In this document: positions 1 through 8,511 of the stretch, one piece after another
How the letters are laid out: every line of letters begins with the position of its first letter
Position numbering within the stretch: position 1 is the first letter of the stretch
Assembly: GCF_004135605.1 (NCBI RefSeq)
Contig: NZ_SDPT01000002.1
Span: 248,001-312,000, forward strand
DNA: 64,000 bases
Reading direction: 5' to 3'
DNA from: Sphingomonas desiccabilis
Lineage (GTDB): Bacteria > Pseudomonadota > Alphaproteobacteria > Sphingomonadales > Sphingomonadaceae
The notes under the pieces: generated by a model
What the model saw: only the letters and a program-made list of their open reading frames with translations
The model's database searches: none
Told to the model about the DNA's origin: nothing
Translations under genes and position numbers: made by a program

Positions 1-3000
1 GGCCGTTTCCGTCCGGGCAGGAATGTGCCGGCGGCGGAAGCGCGAGGCGTAGCCACGGATCGTCTCCACCGCGAACGGCATCTTGCAGCCGATCGGCAGC
101 GTGGCGAGTTGCGCGACCTGGTGCCGCATGCGCGCAGCCGCGGTGCGGTAGCGCGCGGGGTTGGCGGTATCGAGCAGGACGAGGAGCGACACCTCCGCAT
201 CCCGCCGCTCCAGCTCTGCCGCCACCGCATAGGCGAGGATGCCGCCGTTGCACCAGCCGCCGATCATGTACGGCGGCCCGGAAGGGTGCGCCTGGATCCG
301 CGTGGCGACGTCCCGGGCGATGTCGAGCACCGTCACGTCGCCCCTGAGCCCGTCGAACCGATCGAGGTCGATGGGCAGCCCGATGATCGGCTGGCCGCTT
401 CCCACCGCAGACGCCATGGCACGATAATAGCCGGGACGCAGATTCGGCACCGCGTCGATCCAGAAGAGCGGAGGACCGATCCCGTCCTGGATCTTGACCG
501 TGTCGGGGATGCCGCCCGGTATCTCCCCCTTTTCGATCAGGGCGGCCATCGTGCGGATGGTGGGCGCGCGCAGCAGGGTCGAGATGGGCAGTCGCTGGCC
601 GAACTCGGCGGCGATCCGGCCCATCATCCGTGCGGCAAGCAGCGAATGGCCGCCGAGTTCCTGAAAGTCGTCCGTCACCCCGATGTCGGGCACCGACAGG
701 ATATCGGACCAGATGACGGCGAGTCGAAGCTCGATGTCGCCGTGCGGCGCCTCGTGCAGCCCATGCTCGCGCGCCTGCACTTCCACTGCGGGAAGCGCCT
801 TACGGTCGACCTTGCCGCTGGTGGAGAGCGGCATCTTCGCGATGGCGGCGAACTGCGCGGGGATCATGTAGGATGGGAGGAGCTGGCGGAGATGGTCGCG
901 CAGCATGGCCGCGTCGGGGGCCTTCGGACCGCGCGGCACGTAGAAGGCGGCGAGCCCCGCGTGGCCTGCGTTGTCGAAGGTCTTGACCGCGGCGGCCGCC
1001 ACCTTGGGGTGGGAGGCAAGCGCCGACTCCACGTCCCCCAGATCGATGCGATACCCCCGTATCTTGACCTGGCCATCCCGGCGGCCGAGCCATTCGCACC
1101 GCCCGTCGCGCCGGATCAGCGCCATGTCGCCGGTGCGGTAGAAGCGATCGCCGCCCAGCATCGCGAGCGGGGTGAAGGCACGGGCGGTGAGGGCCGGGTC
1201 GCGGTAGCCCCGCGCGAGGCCCTCTCCCCCGATCAGCAGATGGCCGCCGACATTCGGCGGCTGCGGCCGGCCGGCATCGTCGAGGACCAGCATGCGCGTG
1301 TTGTCGATCGGCCGGCCGATGGTGATGCGATCGGGCCCGACCGCCTCGATGCTCGACCAGACGGTGGTCTCCGTCGGCCCGTACATGTTCCACAGCGACA
1401 TCCCACCGGCGAGGATCCGGTCGGCAAGATCGCGGGGGAGCGCCTCGCCCCCGCACAGGATCTTGAGGCCGGGCCGGCCGCTCCAGCCGGTCGAGAACAG
1501 CGCGCGCCAGGTGGCGGGCGTCCCCTGCATCACCGTGCACCCGCTCCGGGCGATGGCATCCGCCTGCAGCATGGGGTCGCGCGATTCGGCGCTGCTCGCG
1601 ACCACGACCGTCCCCCCGGCGATCAACGGCAGGAACAGCTCCAGGATCGAGATGTCGAAGGTCGGCGTGGTGACGGCGAACATCACGTCCTCGGCGCCGA
1701 AGCCCGGTTCGCGACGCATCGACTCCAGCAGGTTCACGACCGCCCGGTGGGCGATCTCGACTCCCTTCGGGACGCCGGTCGAGCCTGAGGTGTAGATCAC
1801 ATAGGCGAGGTCGGCCGGGTCCGGCGGCACCACGGTTGTCCCGCGCGCGGACGCCGGATGGATGGCGGGTAAGTCGTCGCAGGCGAGCACGGGAACGCCC
1901 CATCCGGGCAGGATCCCGGCGCCGGCGCGGTTCGTGATCACCATCGCGGGTGCGGCATCGGCGACGATGGCATCGAGCCGGGACGCGGGGAAAGACGGAT
2001 CGAGCGGAAGATAGGCGGCGCCGGCCTGCATGATCGCGAGCGGGGCAGCGACCGTATCGGCGCTGCGGGTCATGCAGACGGCGACGAGGTCTCCCCTGCC
2101 AATCCCGGCGAGACGCAGGTGCATCGCCAACGCGTCGACCCGCTGCCAAAGCTCCTCATGGGTCCACCGCGTCCCGGCGCACCGGACGGCGGGATGCGAG
2201 GGACGCGACCGCGCGGCCTTCCGTGCATGGTCCGGAAGGGTGCGCGGCGGGATCGCGCGCGCTTGCCCCTGGGCGAGCGCGAGCATTGCCGCGGCCTCGC
2301 CCGCATCCATCATCGGCAAGTCGATGAGTGGGGTTCCGGGTGCTTCGGCGACCGCCCGCATCAACCGCTCCCAATGCTTCGCCATCGCCGCGACCGTCTC
2401 GGCCTCGAACAGGTCCGTCGCATAGAGGATGCGCACGCGCAGTCCGGCACCGGTGTCGGTGATCTCCGCGTAGAGGTCGTACTTGGCGGTGCGCGGCGGG
2501 ACTTCCAGCGCGACCAGATCCCAGCCCTCGAGCTCCCGCGAGCGCGGCGGATCCAGCGTGAACATCACCTGGAAGACGGGCGCGATCCCCGATTCGCTCC
2601 GGACGCCCAGCGTCTGGACGACATGCCCGAACGGAACCTCGCTGTTCTCGATCGCGCCGATCACCACGTCGCGGATCTGATGGAGATAGTCGTGGAACGG
2701 CATGTCGGCCGCAGGCCTGCTGCGCAGCGCCATGCTGTTGATGCAATAGCCCATCATTCGCTGGGTTTCGGGGCGGCGGCGGGTGTCCGCGACGCCGCCG
2801 ACGATCAGGTCTTCCTGTCCGCTGTAGCGGTGGAGCAGGGTGCAGAAGGTGGCAAGCACCGTCATATAGAGGGTGACGCCGTTGGCGCGGCTGAGGTCCT
2901 GCAGCGACGCGCGGAGCTCCGGCGAGACGTCGAGAGTTTCCATGGCGCCGTTCGGGCGCGGATTTGCCGAGTGCGGGCGGTCCGTCGGCAACTGGAGGAT

Positions 3001-3702
3001 CGGCGGGTCGTCGCCAAGAATCCGGCGCCAGTAGTTCGTCTGCACGTCGCGGCTGCGCTGCAGGGCGCCTTCGCGCTGCCACACGGCGTAATCGCCATAT
3101 TGTGCGGTCGGCGGCGGCAGATCGTGCGGCCGCCCTTCCATGTTGGCGGCGAGGATCGCGGCCAGCTCCGGCATCATCACGCGGTTGATGGAGACGCCGT
3201 CGAAGATCAGGTGGTGCAGGACCAGGTAGAGCCGGTGATCCTCGTCCGCCAGCTTGGCAACACGACCGCGGAACAAGGGGCCCTGCGCCAGGTCGAACGG
3301 CTTCCAGGCGTCCGCCTCCGCCAGCGCGAGCGCCTCACGCTCGCGATCTTCCATGCGGCTGATGCCGGTCAGATCGACATAGGCGAGTTCGCTCGGCATC
3401 GCTGCGTGGATGTGCTGGACCGGTTCGCCGTCCCGTTCCTCGAAGGTCGCTCGCCATGCCTCGTGCCGTCGTACCACTTCGTCGAACGCTTCGCGGAACG
3501 CCTGCAGCTCGAACGGACCCTTGCGGATGATCGTGAACGGCTCGTTGTACAGCGGTGCGCCGGGGCAGCGCGCGGCGTGCAGCCAGACGTGGCGCTGCTC
3601 CTCGGTCATCGGAGTGACGGCGTCGGGTGCACGCGGAGGGATCGCGGGCGTCCGCGTCCGACGGGGCTGCACCTGGGGGCGATCCTGGATCACCGTCGCC
3701 AT
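1..3702 (-). CDS. Nonribosomal peptide synthetase, C-A-PCP-TE termination module (3' end outside window)
   Basis: This is the terminal module of a small NRPS; 1234 residues are visible and the frame is still open at base 1. In order: a condensation domain with an intact HHLIFDG near residue 163; an adenylation domain with YTSGSTGVPKG (about 634), MYGPTE (about 774), KIRGYRID (about 880) and GKVDRKALP (about 965); a carrier domain with LGGHSLLA (about 1017); and a thioesterase with GGWCNGG near residue 1150, where Cys stands for the usual Ser nucleophile. A GrsA-style alignment by eye gives the code DILQLGMVW-K, close to known glycine codes. The ATG at 3702 lies one base after the stop of the upstream gene, so translation is probably coupled. 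Beginning with a C domain, it needs an upstream donor, most simply the A-PCP protein at 8508-10361. No epimerase or MbtH gene is visible. Domain order is secure; glycine is inference. Confidence 0.93.
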   Translation of the reverse strand, partial: MATVIQDRPQVQPRRTRTPAIPPRAPDAVTPMTEEQRHVWLHAARCPGAPLYNEPFTIIRKGPFELQAFREAFDEVVRRHEAWRATFEERDGEPVQHIHAAMPSELAYVDLTGISRMEDREREALALAEADAWKPFDLAQGPLFRGRVAKLADEDHRLYLVLHHLIFDGVSINRVMMPELAAILAANMEGRPHDLPPPTAQYGDYAVWQREGALQRSRDVQTNYWRRILGDDPPILQLPTDRPHSANPRPNGAMETLDVSPELRASLQDLSRANGVTLYMTVLATFCTLLHRYSGQEDLIVGGVADTRRRPETQRMMGYCINSMALRSRPAADMPFHDYLHQIRDVVIGAIENSEVPFGHVVQTLGVRSESGIAPVFQVMFTLDPPRSRELEGWDLVALEVPPRTAKYDLYAEITDTGAGLRVRILYATDLFEAETVAAMAKHWERLMRAVAEAPGTPLIDLPMMDAGEAAAMLALAQGQARAIPPRTLPDHARKAARSRPSHPAVRCAGTRWTHEELWQRVDALAMHLRLAGIGRGDLVAVCMTRSADTVAAPLAIMQAGAAYLPLDPSFPASRLDAIVADAAPAMVITNRAGAGILPGWGVPVLACDDLPAIHPASARGTTVVPPDPADLAYVIYTSGSTGVPKGVEIAHRAVVNLLESMRREPGFGAEDVMFAVTTPTFDISILELFLPLIAGGTVVVASSAESRDPMLQADAIARSGCTVMQGTPATWRALFSTGWSGRPGLKILCGGEALPRDLADRILAGGMSLWNMYGPTETTVWSSIEAVGPDRITIGRPIDNTRMLVLDDAGRPQPPNVGGHLLIGGEGLARGYRDPALTARAFTPLAMLGGDRFYRTGDMALIRRDGRCEWLGRRDGQVKIRGYRIDLGDVESALASHPKVAAAAVKTFDNAGHAGLAAFYVPRGPKAPDAAMLRDHLRQLLPSYMIPAQFAAIAKMPLSTSGKVDRKALPAVEVQAREHGLHEAPHGDIELRLAVIWSDILSVPDIGVTDDFQELGGHSLLAARMMGRIAAEFGQRLPISTLLRAPTIRTMAALIEKGEIPGGIPDTVKIQDGIGPPLFWIDAVPNLRPGYYRAMASAVGSGQPIIGLPIDLDRFDGLRGDVTVLDIARDVATRIQAHPSGPPYMIGGWCNGGILAYAVAAELERRDAEVSLLVLLDTANPARYRTAAARMRHQVAQLATLPIGCKMPFAVETIRGYASRFRRRHIPARTETA

Positions 3703-3703
3703 C

Positions 3704-4936
3704 TCAGAACACCTCCGCCCGGTTGCAGCGCCCGATTCCCCCGCCCAGAAGCGCGCGCGCCCTGCGGCCCGTGCGAAACATCATGCCGGCGGGGTCCTTC
3801 CCGAACGGGTCCGGCACGAAGCGTTCCGCCGTCAGGTGCGGGCGATTGCGATAGCCCCGGCCCACACCGGCGCCGCTGATCCACATCTCGCCTTCCTCTC
3901 CGCGCCGGACCTGCCGGCCCTCTTCGTCGAGGATGTGGATGGTGGTTCCGAAGACCGGCTTTCCGATGTGGGGGCCGCCCGGACGCTGGTTGCGGGCAAC
4001 CACATGCGCCGTGCTGACCAAAGCGCATTCCTCGTGCCCGTAGGTCGCGACGATCCGGAAGCGGGGATCCACCGGATAGCGTCTCGCGCGGTCCATATCC
4101 GTCATGACCAGGCGCAGCCGGGCGCGTTTCCTCAGGGGCGCCTGCGCCAGCGCATCCAGAGCGTCTTCTCCCGCGACCATGCCGGTGACTGCCTCCGTCT
4201 CCAGCCAGCGGCGCATCTCTGCCGCGTCGGCGGCGATGCCGTCGTCCATGATCACCAGGGTGGCGCCGGCGGCGAGGCACGGCCAGACCTCCAGCATCGC
4301 CGCCGAGGTTCCCGGCTCCGCCATGTGGCAGATCCGGTCGCCGGGGCGGATCCCGCACCCGGACTGCATCCAGTCCGACAGCAGCATCAGGTTGGCGTGG
4401 GTGATTTCGGCGCCGCAGGTGGCCCCTCCCAACGTCGGCGCCGGCGCGATCCAGGCGACCCTGCGCGCGCTCCCGGGCGCGGCGGGGGGTGGGGCGACCG
4501 GCTCCCCGTGAAGCTCCGGTGCTACCCGCAGGATCGCGGCGCCCGCTACCGTGGCAACGGCGGCGATCGGATCGCGTTCATTTTGGACCACGAGCAAGAC
4601 GACGCCGCAGTCGGCGAGGCGGAACCGCAGCATTTCGGTTGGATCTTGCGGGGAGAGCGGCAGGCACGCAGCGCCGACCTTCATGACGGCCAGACAAGCG
4701 GCGATCTGGTCGAGGCCGCGGGGCAGGCAGACCGCCACGGTGTTGTCCCGGCCAACGCCGGCGCGGCGGAAGCGAGCGGCGATGCTGTCGGCGTAGCGTT
4801 CGAGCTCGGCACGCGTGGTCGCCCCGCTGCCGTGCACGACGACGATTTGATCGGGATTGGACATTGCCAGCCTTGCGAGCCGCGCATCCAGGGTTGTATT
4901 CGCAGGCACAGCGCAGCGGCTGCTGAGATCTGACAT
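3704..4936 (-). CDS. Stand-alone degenerate adenylation-domain core (no C-terminal subdomain)
   Basis: This 410-residue protein follows the adenylation fold up to motif A7 and stops at the hinge before A8, so the small C-terminal subdomain with the catalytic Lys is absent. The core motifs are eroded. The A3 phosphate loop reads PTLGGATCG instead of TSGTTGxPKG, the Asp that binds the amino group aligns to Ser (TSAAMLE), A5 is TYGHEEC, and A7 is FRTGRR without its Asp. GEMWISGAGVGRGY (A6) is well kept. A GGAGG ribosome site precedes the ATG by about 9 bases, and its stop sits one base before the NRPS start. It therefore leads the NRPS transcript but should not adenylate anything. It may be a vestige, or a structural partner of the C domain; which is unknown. 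Confidence 0.85.
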   Translation of the reverse strand: MSDLSSRCAVPANTTLDARLARLAMSNPDQIVVVHGSGATTRAELERYADSIAARFRRAGVGRDNTVAVCLPRGLDQIAACLAVMKVGAACLPLSPQDPTEMLRFRLADCGVVLLVVQNERDPIAAVATVAGAAILRVAPELHGEPVAPPPAAPGSARRVAWIAPAPTLGGATCGAEITHANLMLLSDWMQSGCGIRPGDRICHMAEPGTSAAMLEVWPCLAAGATLVIMDDGIAADAAEMRRWLETEAVTGMVAGEDALDALAQAPLRKRARLRLVMTDMDRARRYPVDPRFRIVATYGHEECALVSTAHVVARNQRPGGPHIGKPVFGTTIHILDEEGRQVRRGEEGEMWISGAGVGRGYRNRPHLTAERFVPDPFGKDPAGMMFRTGRRARALLGGGIGRCNRAEVF

Positions 4937-4953
4937 GTGTCGAAGCCTCCGCC

Positions 4954-5094
4954 CTACAGAATTCTTGTAGAGAGGCCTGATCCCAGGAAGCAGGGAAGGC
5001 CGATGCGGGAGTGACTTATCGTTTGGCCAACCGCGCGGTCAAACGTGATAACTACGGATGTTTTGGCAGCGGATTGTCGCGTACGTAGTACTAC
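4954..5094. promoter_or_regulatory. Divergent promoter region with two palindromes between the NRPS and luxR-type genes
   Basis: Two dyads lie between the divergent starts at 4936 and 5177. CTACA-GAATTCT-TGTAG (4954-4970) sits 17 bases upstream of the NRPS-side ATG and overlaps where RNA polymerase or the leader would be. GTAGTACTAC (5085-5094) is a perfect 10-bp palindrome. Both carry CTACAGA on the plus strand. They look like lux-box-type operator half-sites for the LuxR-family proteins encoded next door; binding is inferred, not shown. The remaining bases of this 240-bp gap are comparatively AT-rich for the window, as expected of a promoter. Confidence 0.4.
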
Positions 5095-5176
5095 AGACTT
5101 CCTAACGACGTATTAGCAATGCTGTTGTTGTAGCGGGGAGTCTCTGGGGCTCCACTGGACGGAGATCCAGCAGCAC

Positions 5177-5677
5177 ATGTCAGGACAAAACGGCCACAGC
5201 CCAGGTGCCCGACCCGACGTGATCCGCGTCATGATCGGTGCGACAGGCGTCTGCCTGGACATTCTGATGACGGACCATGCCCCGGCAGATCCGAGCACCG
5301 CCTGCGTGGTGGTGGTCGGGAAAGAACTGAGCGAGCTGCGCGTCGCCGTGGGGACGCCCCCGGATGCGCAGGATCCCTCCGGACCGACAGCGGAGGATCG
5401 GGATGAGTTGGAGGGATTCGGGAGTCGCAACGAGTTCGGCCAGGCGGTTCGCGTGGCGATACAGGGTGCCGCCGGCATTCCGTTGTCTCCCCGGGAAATG
5501 GAGGTCCTGCATCACATCGCGGCCGGGCGATCGAACAAGGTGATTGCTCAGGCGATGAACATTTCTGGCGAAACGGTGCGAGCACATGTGAAGTCGATCT
5601 TCCGCAAGGCGGGACTCGAGAACAGAACCCAGGCAGCACTTTGGGCAGTCACGGTTACGTCATCCGACTTTTTTTGA
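5177..5677 (+). CDS. LuxR/FixJ-type HTH transcriptional regulator
   Basis: A 166-residue DNA-binding protein. The C-terminal LuxR HTH is complete: LSPREMEVLHHIAAG at about residues 102-116, the recognition segment SGETVRAHVKSIFRKAG, then LENRTQAALWAV. The N-terminal 95 residues contain short beta-strand-like stretches (IRVMIGATG, ACVVVVG) but no recognisable phosphorylatable Asp, so this is at best a degenerate receiver. The start is uncertain: GGAG lies about 14 bases upstream inside a small CTGGA/TCCAG hairpin (5155-5170), and ATG 5231 is an alternative. Divergent from the NRPS gene, it is the obvious candidate to control it. No autoinducer or ligand domain is evident. Confidence 0.8.
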   Translation: MSGQNGHSPGARPDVIRVMIGATGVCLDILMTDHAPADPSTACVVVVGKELSELRVAVGTPPDAQDPSGPTAEDRDELEGFGSRNEFGQAVRVAIQGAAGIPLSPREMEVLHHIAAGRSNKVIAQAMNISGETVRAHVKSIFRKAGLENRTQAALWAVTVTSSDFF

Positions 5678-5724
5678 GAGAAGGGCAGAGTTCATCGACA
5701 AGACTGCGCTGTCTCCGCGGCCTA

Positions 5725-5749
5725 AGTCACCCATAAAGGGGGGGTGACT
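5725..5749. promoter_or_regulatory. Inverted repeat AGTCACCC-N9-GGGTGACT between the two luxR-type genes
   Basis: A perfect 8-bp dyad with a 9-base spacer lies about 50 bases after the first regulator's stop and 145 bases before the second one's start. No T-tract follows, which argues against an intrinsic terminator. An operator for the second regulator, or an RNA hairpin in its leader, is more likely. Confidence 0.35.
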
Positions 5750-5892
5750 CAATTCCGCTCGCGACATATGAAGACCCCGCGAAGAAATTCGCAAATAACA
5801 GACATCATTGAAAGTAAGCCGTCCGCTCAGGGTGGATGAAAACTGATGGCGTCTGTGTACAGGGAGCTTCTAGTCGAACAGTCGGAGGGAAA

Positions 5893-6147
5893 ATGGTCGA
5901 CTATAAAACCGTGTCGTGGGATTCCGCCTCCTTGACGGCGCGCGAGCGAGAAGTTCTGGAGCGTGTGGTGGAGGGGCTATCCGCGAAGGAGATCGCGATC
6001 GAGTTGGGGATCGCGCATCGAACGGTGGAGTGCCACATCGAGCATCTGCGATCCAAGACGAACAGTCGCAACCGTGCCCAGATGGCGGCGGAGGCGGTTC
6101 GTTCCGGGCTGGTGCCGATGGTTCGTGCGGATCGCGTAGCCGCATGA
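5893..6147 (+). CDS. Small single-domain LuxR-type HTH regulator
   Basis: Only 84 residues, almost all LuxR HTH: LTAREREVLERVVEGLSAKE, then GIAHRTVECHIEHLR and NRAQMAAEAVRSG. An upstream in-frame ATG at 5836 exists, but the ATG at 5893 is preceded by GGAGGGAAA, a strong ribosome site, and starts just before the domain, so it is preferred. It resembles the output half of NarL/FixJ response regulators with no receiver, so its activity would depend on expression level or a partner rather than phosphorylation. It lies downstream of and parallel to the first LuxR-type gene and upstream of the methyltransferase. Confidence 0.8.
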   Translation: MVDYKTVSWDSASLTAREREVLERVVEGLSAKEIAIELGIAHRTVECHIEHLRSKTNSRNRAQMAAEAVRSGLVPMVRADRVAA

Positions 6148-6199
6148 CCCCGGAGGGAGCGTCGCCGTAGCCGGCTGGCGGATCCTTCTTTGTCGTCGC

Positions 6200-6228
6200 G
6201 GGACTTCCACCCGATTGTCGGAAGTTCC
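6200..6228. promoter_or_regulatory. Inverted repeat upstream of the methyltransferase gene
   Basis: GGGACTTCC (6200-6208) and GGAAGTTCC (6220-6228) form a dyad matching at 8 of 9 positions with an 11-base spacer, 52 bases upstream of the methyltransferase ATG. The half-site spacing suits a dimeric HTH regulator such as the one ending at 6147. Function is inferred. Confidence 0.35.
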
Positions 6229-6280
6229 GTAAGCAACGTCGGAGTCGTGCTTCCGAGGCCAGGGAGGCGCTGGCGGGTGA

Positions 6281-7282
6281 ATGCTCGCAACACCCTCCTT
6301 CCGGTCGCTCGGATCGGCAAAGGGGCGTTCTAGCGGGAGAGTTGCCGTGCCCCCGTTGCTTCACACATTTCGTTCGCTGCCATCCTGGACCTCCGCCATG
6401 CCAGGCACGGTGCTGGCGGCGGCGAAGCTGGTCAGGCGCGGTTTGCCGGCCCTGATCGATCAGGCACGGGACCGTACGGACCTGCTGATGCTGGAAGCGC
6501 GTCTGGGGCCGGTGGACCTTCATCTCGCGCATGTGCGCATGCTGCGCGGCACCGGACTGCATGCCCGCACCTACCTCGATTGGCGAGCTCGCCGGATCGA
6601 GAAGATGCTCGAAATCTACGGGCTCGATTTCTTCGCGGGCAAGCGCCTGCTCGAGCTTGGATGCGGCCACGGAGACATCGGCGCCTTCTTCGCCGAGATT
6701 AGTGCCGACGTCCTGTGCGTGGACGGGCGCATCCGGAACATCAACTTCGCCCGCCTTAAGCATCGCAGGACACCGCGGCTCACGTTCCAGGTCCTCGACC
6801 TGGAGCAGGACTTCTCCTTCCTCGGGCATTTCGACCTGATCATCGACTTCGGACTGCTCTACCACCTGCGCCATGTCGATTCGCATCTCGCCTGCTGTTT
6901 CGGCATGGCAGACGAGATCGTCCTGGAGACCGTCGTCTGCGACTCGCTCGATCCGCATCACATCCTGCTGCGCGACGAGTGCGTCGATGTCGACGAGGAG
7001 GCGTTGAACGGCACTGGCAGCAGGCCTTCTCCCTTCTATGTGGAGCGACTGGCGGTAGAAGCGGGGCTGGAGGTCGAACGGCACTTCTCCGCCGATCTGA
7101 ATTCGGCCGATCACTTCCGCTATGACTGGGTTCATCGCGACGACGGCGCATCGAACGACGACTTCGGCAATCGACGGTTCTGGCGCTTTTTCCGCAAGCC
7201 GGTCGCCCAATCCTCGATCGAGGCGAGCGGCGCCGCACTGTCCGCACCGGCGCAGGTCGGCGGATCCGGGTTCGGCTCCTAG
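6281..7282 (+). CDS. Class I SAM-dependent methyltransferase
   Basis: A 333-residue protein with the Rossmann SAM-binding loop LLELGCGHGDIG near residue 125, an acidic strand end VLCVDGR, and DLIIDFGLLYHL as motif IV/post-IV. The first 40 residues are Ser/Arg-rich and dispensable-looking, and ATG 6398 (MPGTVLAAAK) is an alternative start, but neither has an ideal ribosome site. It is encoded inside the NRPS locus and is convergent with the P450: both stop codons share the tetranucleotide CTAG at 7279-7282. A role in methylating the peptide or its carrier-bound precursor is inferred from location only; the acceptor cannot be read from sequence. Confidence 0.8.
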   Translation: MLATPSFRSLGSAKGRSSGRVAVPPLLHTFRSLPSWTSAMPGTVLAAAKLVRRGLPALIDQARDRTDLLMLEARLGPVDLHLAHVRMLRGTGLHARTYLDWRARRIEKMLEIYGLDFFAGKRLLELGCGHGDIGAFFAEISADVLCVDGRIRNINFARLKHRRTPRLTFQVLDLEQDFSFLGHFDLIIDFGLLYHLRHVDSHLACCFGMADEIVLETVVCDSLDPHHILLRDECVDVDEEALNGTGSRPSPFYVERLAVEAGLEVERHFSADLNSADHFRYDWVHRDDGASNDDFGNRRFWRFFRKPVAQSSIEASGAALSAPAQVGGSGFGS

Positions 7283-8511
7283 CCGGCCGCCCGGCGGGTC
7301 AACACCGGAAGCGTCGTCAGACCGCGCAGCCCGAGGTTCTCGCGCCACTGGAGCGGTGCATCGGTCAATTCGATCGTCGTGGTCCGCTTCAGCAATTCGC
7401 CAAAGGCGATCGCCCCCTGCATCCGCGCCAGCGCGGCGCCGAAGCAGAAGTGGGGTCCCCAGGCGAACGCCAGGTGCCGGTTCGGCGAGCGTCGGATGTC
7501 GAAGCGGTCGGGATCCTCGAACACCAGCGAGTCCCGGTTGGCGGCTGCCGTCATCACCATCACCGCGTCGCCCCGGGCAATGGGTTGCCCACCAAGCACG
7601 ACCTCGGCGGGAGCGATGCGGCCGCTGAACTGGCTCGGCGTCTCGAACCGCAGGATCTCCTCGACGGCCCCGCGCATTGCAGCCGGATCTTCGCGCATCT
7701 GCCGCATCGCGTCGGGATGGGCGACGAGGGTCGCCACTCCGCTGGAGATGAGATTGGTGGTCGTGCCCAGCCCGCCGACCAGGGTGATGATGACGTTCGC
7801 GACGATCTCCGTATCGTCCAGCGGATCGTCGCCGCCCTGGGCAAGGAGCGCGCCGATGAGTCCGCTGCCCTCGCGTCCGCGCTGCTCGGCGATCACGTCC
7901 GTGATGTAGCGCGTCATCGCGTCGAGCGATTCCGCCAGCCGGTTCCCTTCGGAAGTCGATTGGTGGAAATTGCCGATCAGGGCGGCAAAGTCGTCGGACC
8001 AGATCTGGAGCTGTCGCCAGTCCTGGATGGGAAGCCCGGCGATCTCCGTCGTCATCATCGCCGGCAGCGGCTCGGCATAGGCGGCGTGCAGGTCCCAGGC
8101 GCTGCCCTCGGGAATGTCCTCGAGCAAAGCGCGGCAAATCTCCCGCATGCGATCTTCCATCCGCCGGACGCGGACCGGCGAGAACAGCGCCGAGCAGGCG
8201 GCACGCACTCGCATGTGCCGTGGCGGGTCCATGAACATCATCTGCCGGCGCATCACCTCTGCGGCGGGCGCGAGCATCGGCAGGCCCATGCGATGGAACG
8301 CCTCCGGGCTCGGCGTGCGGGCGGACAGGAAGTCCTGGAACACCGTCACTGCTTCCGCATAGCCGGTGACGATCCAGGTGTGGACATAAGGATCCCAGAT
8401 CACCGCTCCCCGCTCGCGCATTTCGCGATACAGGAGATGCGGGTCCGCGCGGAAGGAGGGCGCCAGGAGCTGCGCCAGGCTGGGCCCTCGTTCCGCGCGC
8501 CGGCTGCTCAC
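7279..8511 (-). CDS. Cytochrome P450, probable tailoring enzyme acting on the A-PCP-bound residue
   Basis: A 410-residue soluble bacterial P450. It shows the ExxR helix (EEILRFETP), the heme loop FAWGPHFCFG with its Cys thiolate ligand, and the I-helix TLVGGLGTTTN. The I-helix keeps the Thr pair, but the usual acidic residue before them is Gly, as in some P450s with altered proton delivery. Its ATG overlaps the stop of the A-PCP gene by four bases, so the two are translationally coupled. Coupled A-PCP/P450 pairs (NovH/NovI is the model) beta-hydroxylate a carrier-tethered amino acid; that is the likely role here. No membrane anchor. Ferredoxin and reductase partners are not encoded nearby; the ferredoxin at 26458 belongs to another operon. 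Confidence 0.92.
   Translation of the reverse strand: MSSRRAERGPSLAQLLAPSFRADPHLLYREMRERGAVIWDPYVHTWIVTGYAEAVTVFQDFLSARTPSPEAFHRMGLPMLAPAAEVMRRQMMFMDPPRHMRVRAACSALFSPVRVRRMEDRMREICRALLEDIPEGSAWDLHAAYAEPLPAMMTTEIAGLPIQDWRQLQIWSDDFAALIGNFHQSTSEGNRLAESLDAMTRYITDVIAEQRGREGSGLIGALLAQGGDDPLDDTEIVANVIITLVGGLGTTTNLISSGVATLVAHPDAMRQMREDPAAMRGAVEEILRFETPSQFSGRIAPAEVVLGGQPIARGDAVMVMTAAANRDSLVFEDPDRFDIRRSPNRHLAFAWGPHFCFGAALARMQGAIAFGELLKRTTTIELTDAPLQWRENLGLRGLTTLPVLTRRAAG

Noticed and set aside
25..1788. Long plus-strand open frame of 587 codons over the NRPS
   Set aside because: Its product is a low-complexity Arg/Asp/His/Gly sequence with no motif, while the opposite strand encodes the A, PCP and TE domains without a stop.
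3704..4936. Frameshift as the cause of the short adenylation protein
   Set aside because: The next gene starts one base later with a C domain, and no remnant of the small A subdomain was found in other frames, so it is a true truncation, not a sequencing slip.
5870..8137. Minus-strand open frame of 755 codons spanning the regulator, methyltransferase and P450 region
   Set aside because: It is antisense to real genes or out of frame with the P450, and shows no domain. GC-rich DNA gives such frames by chance.
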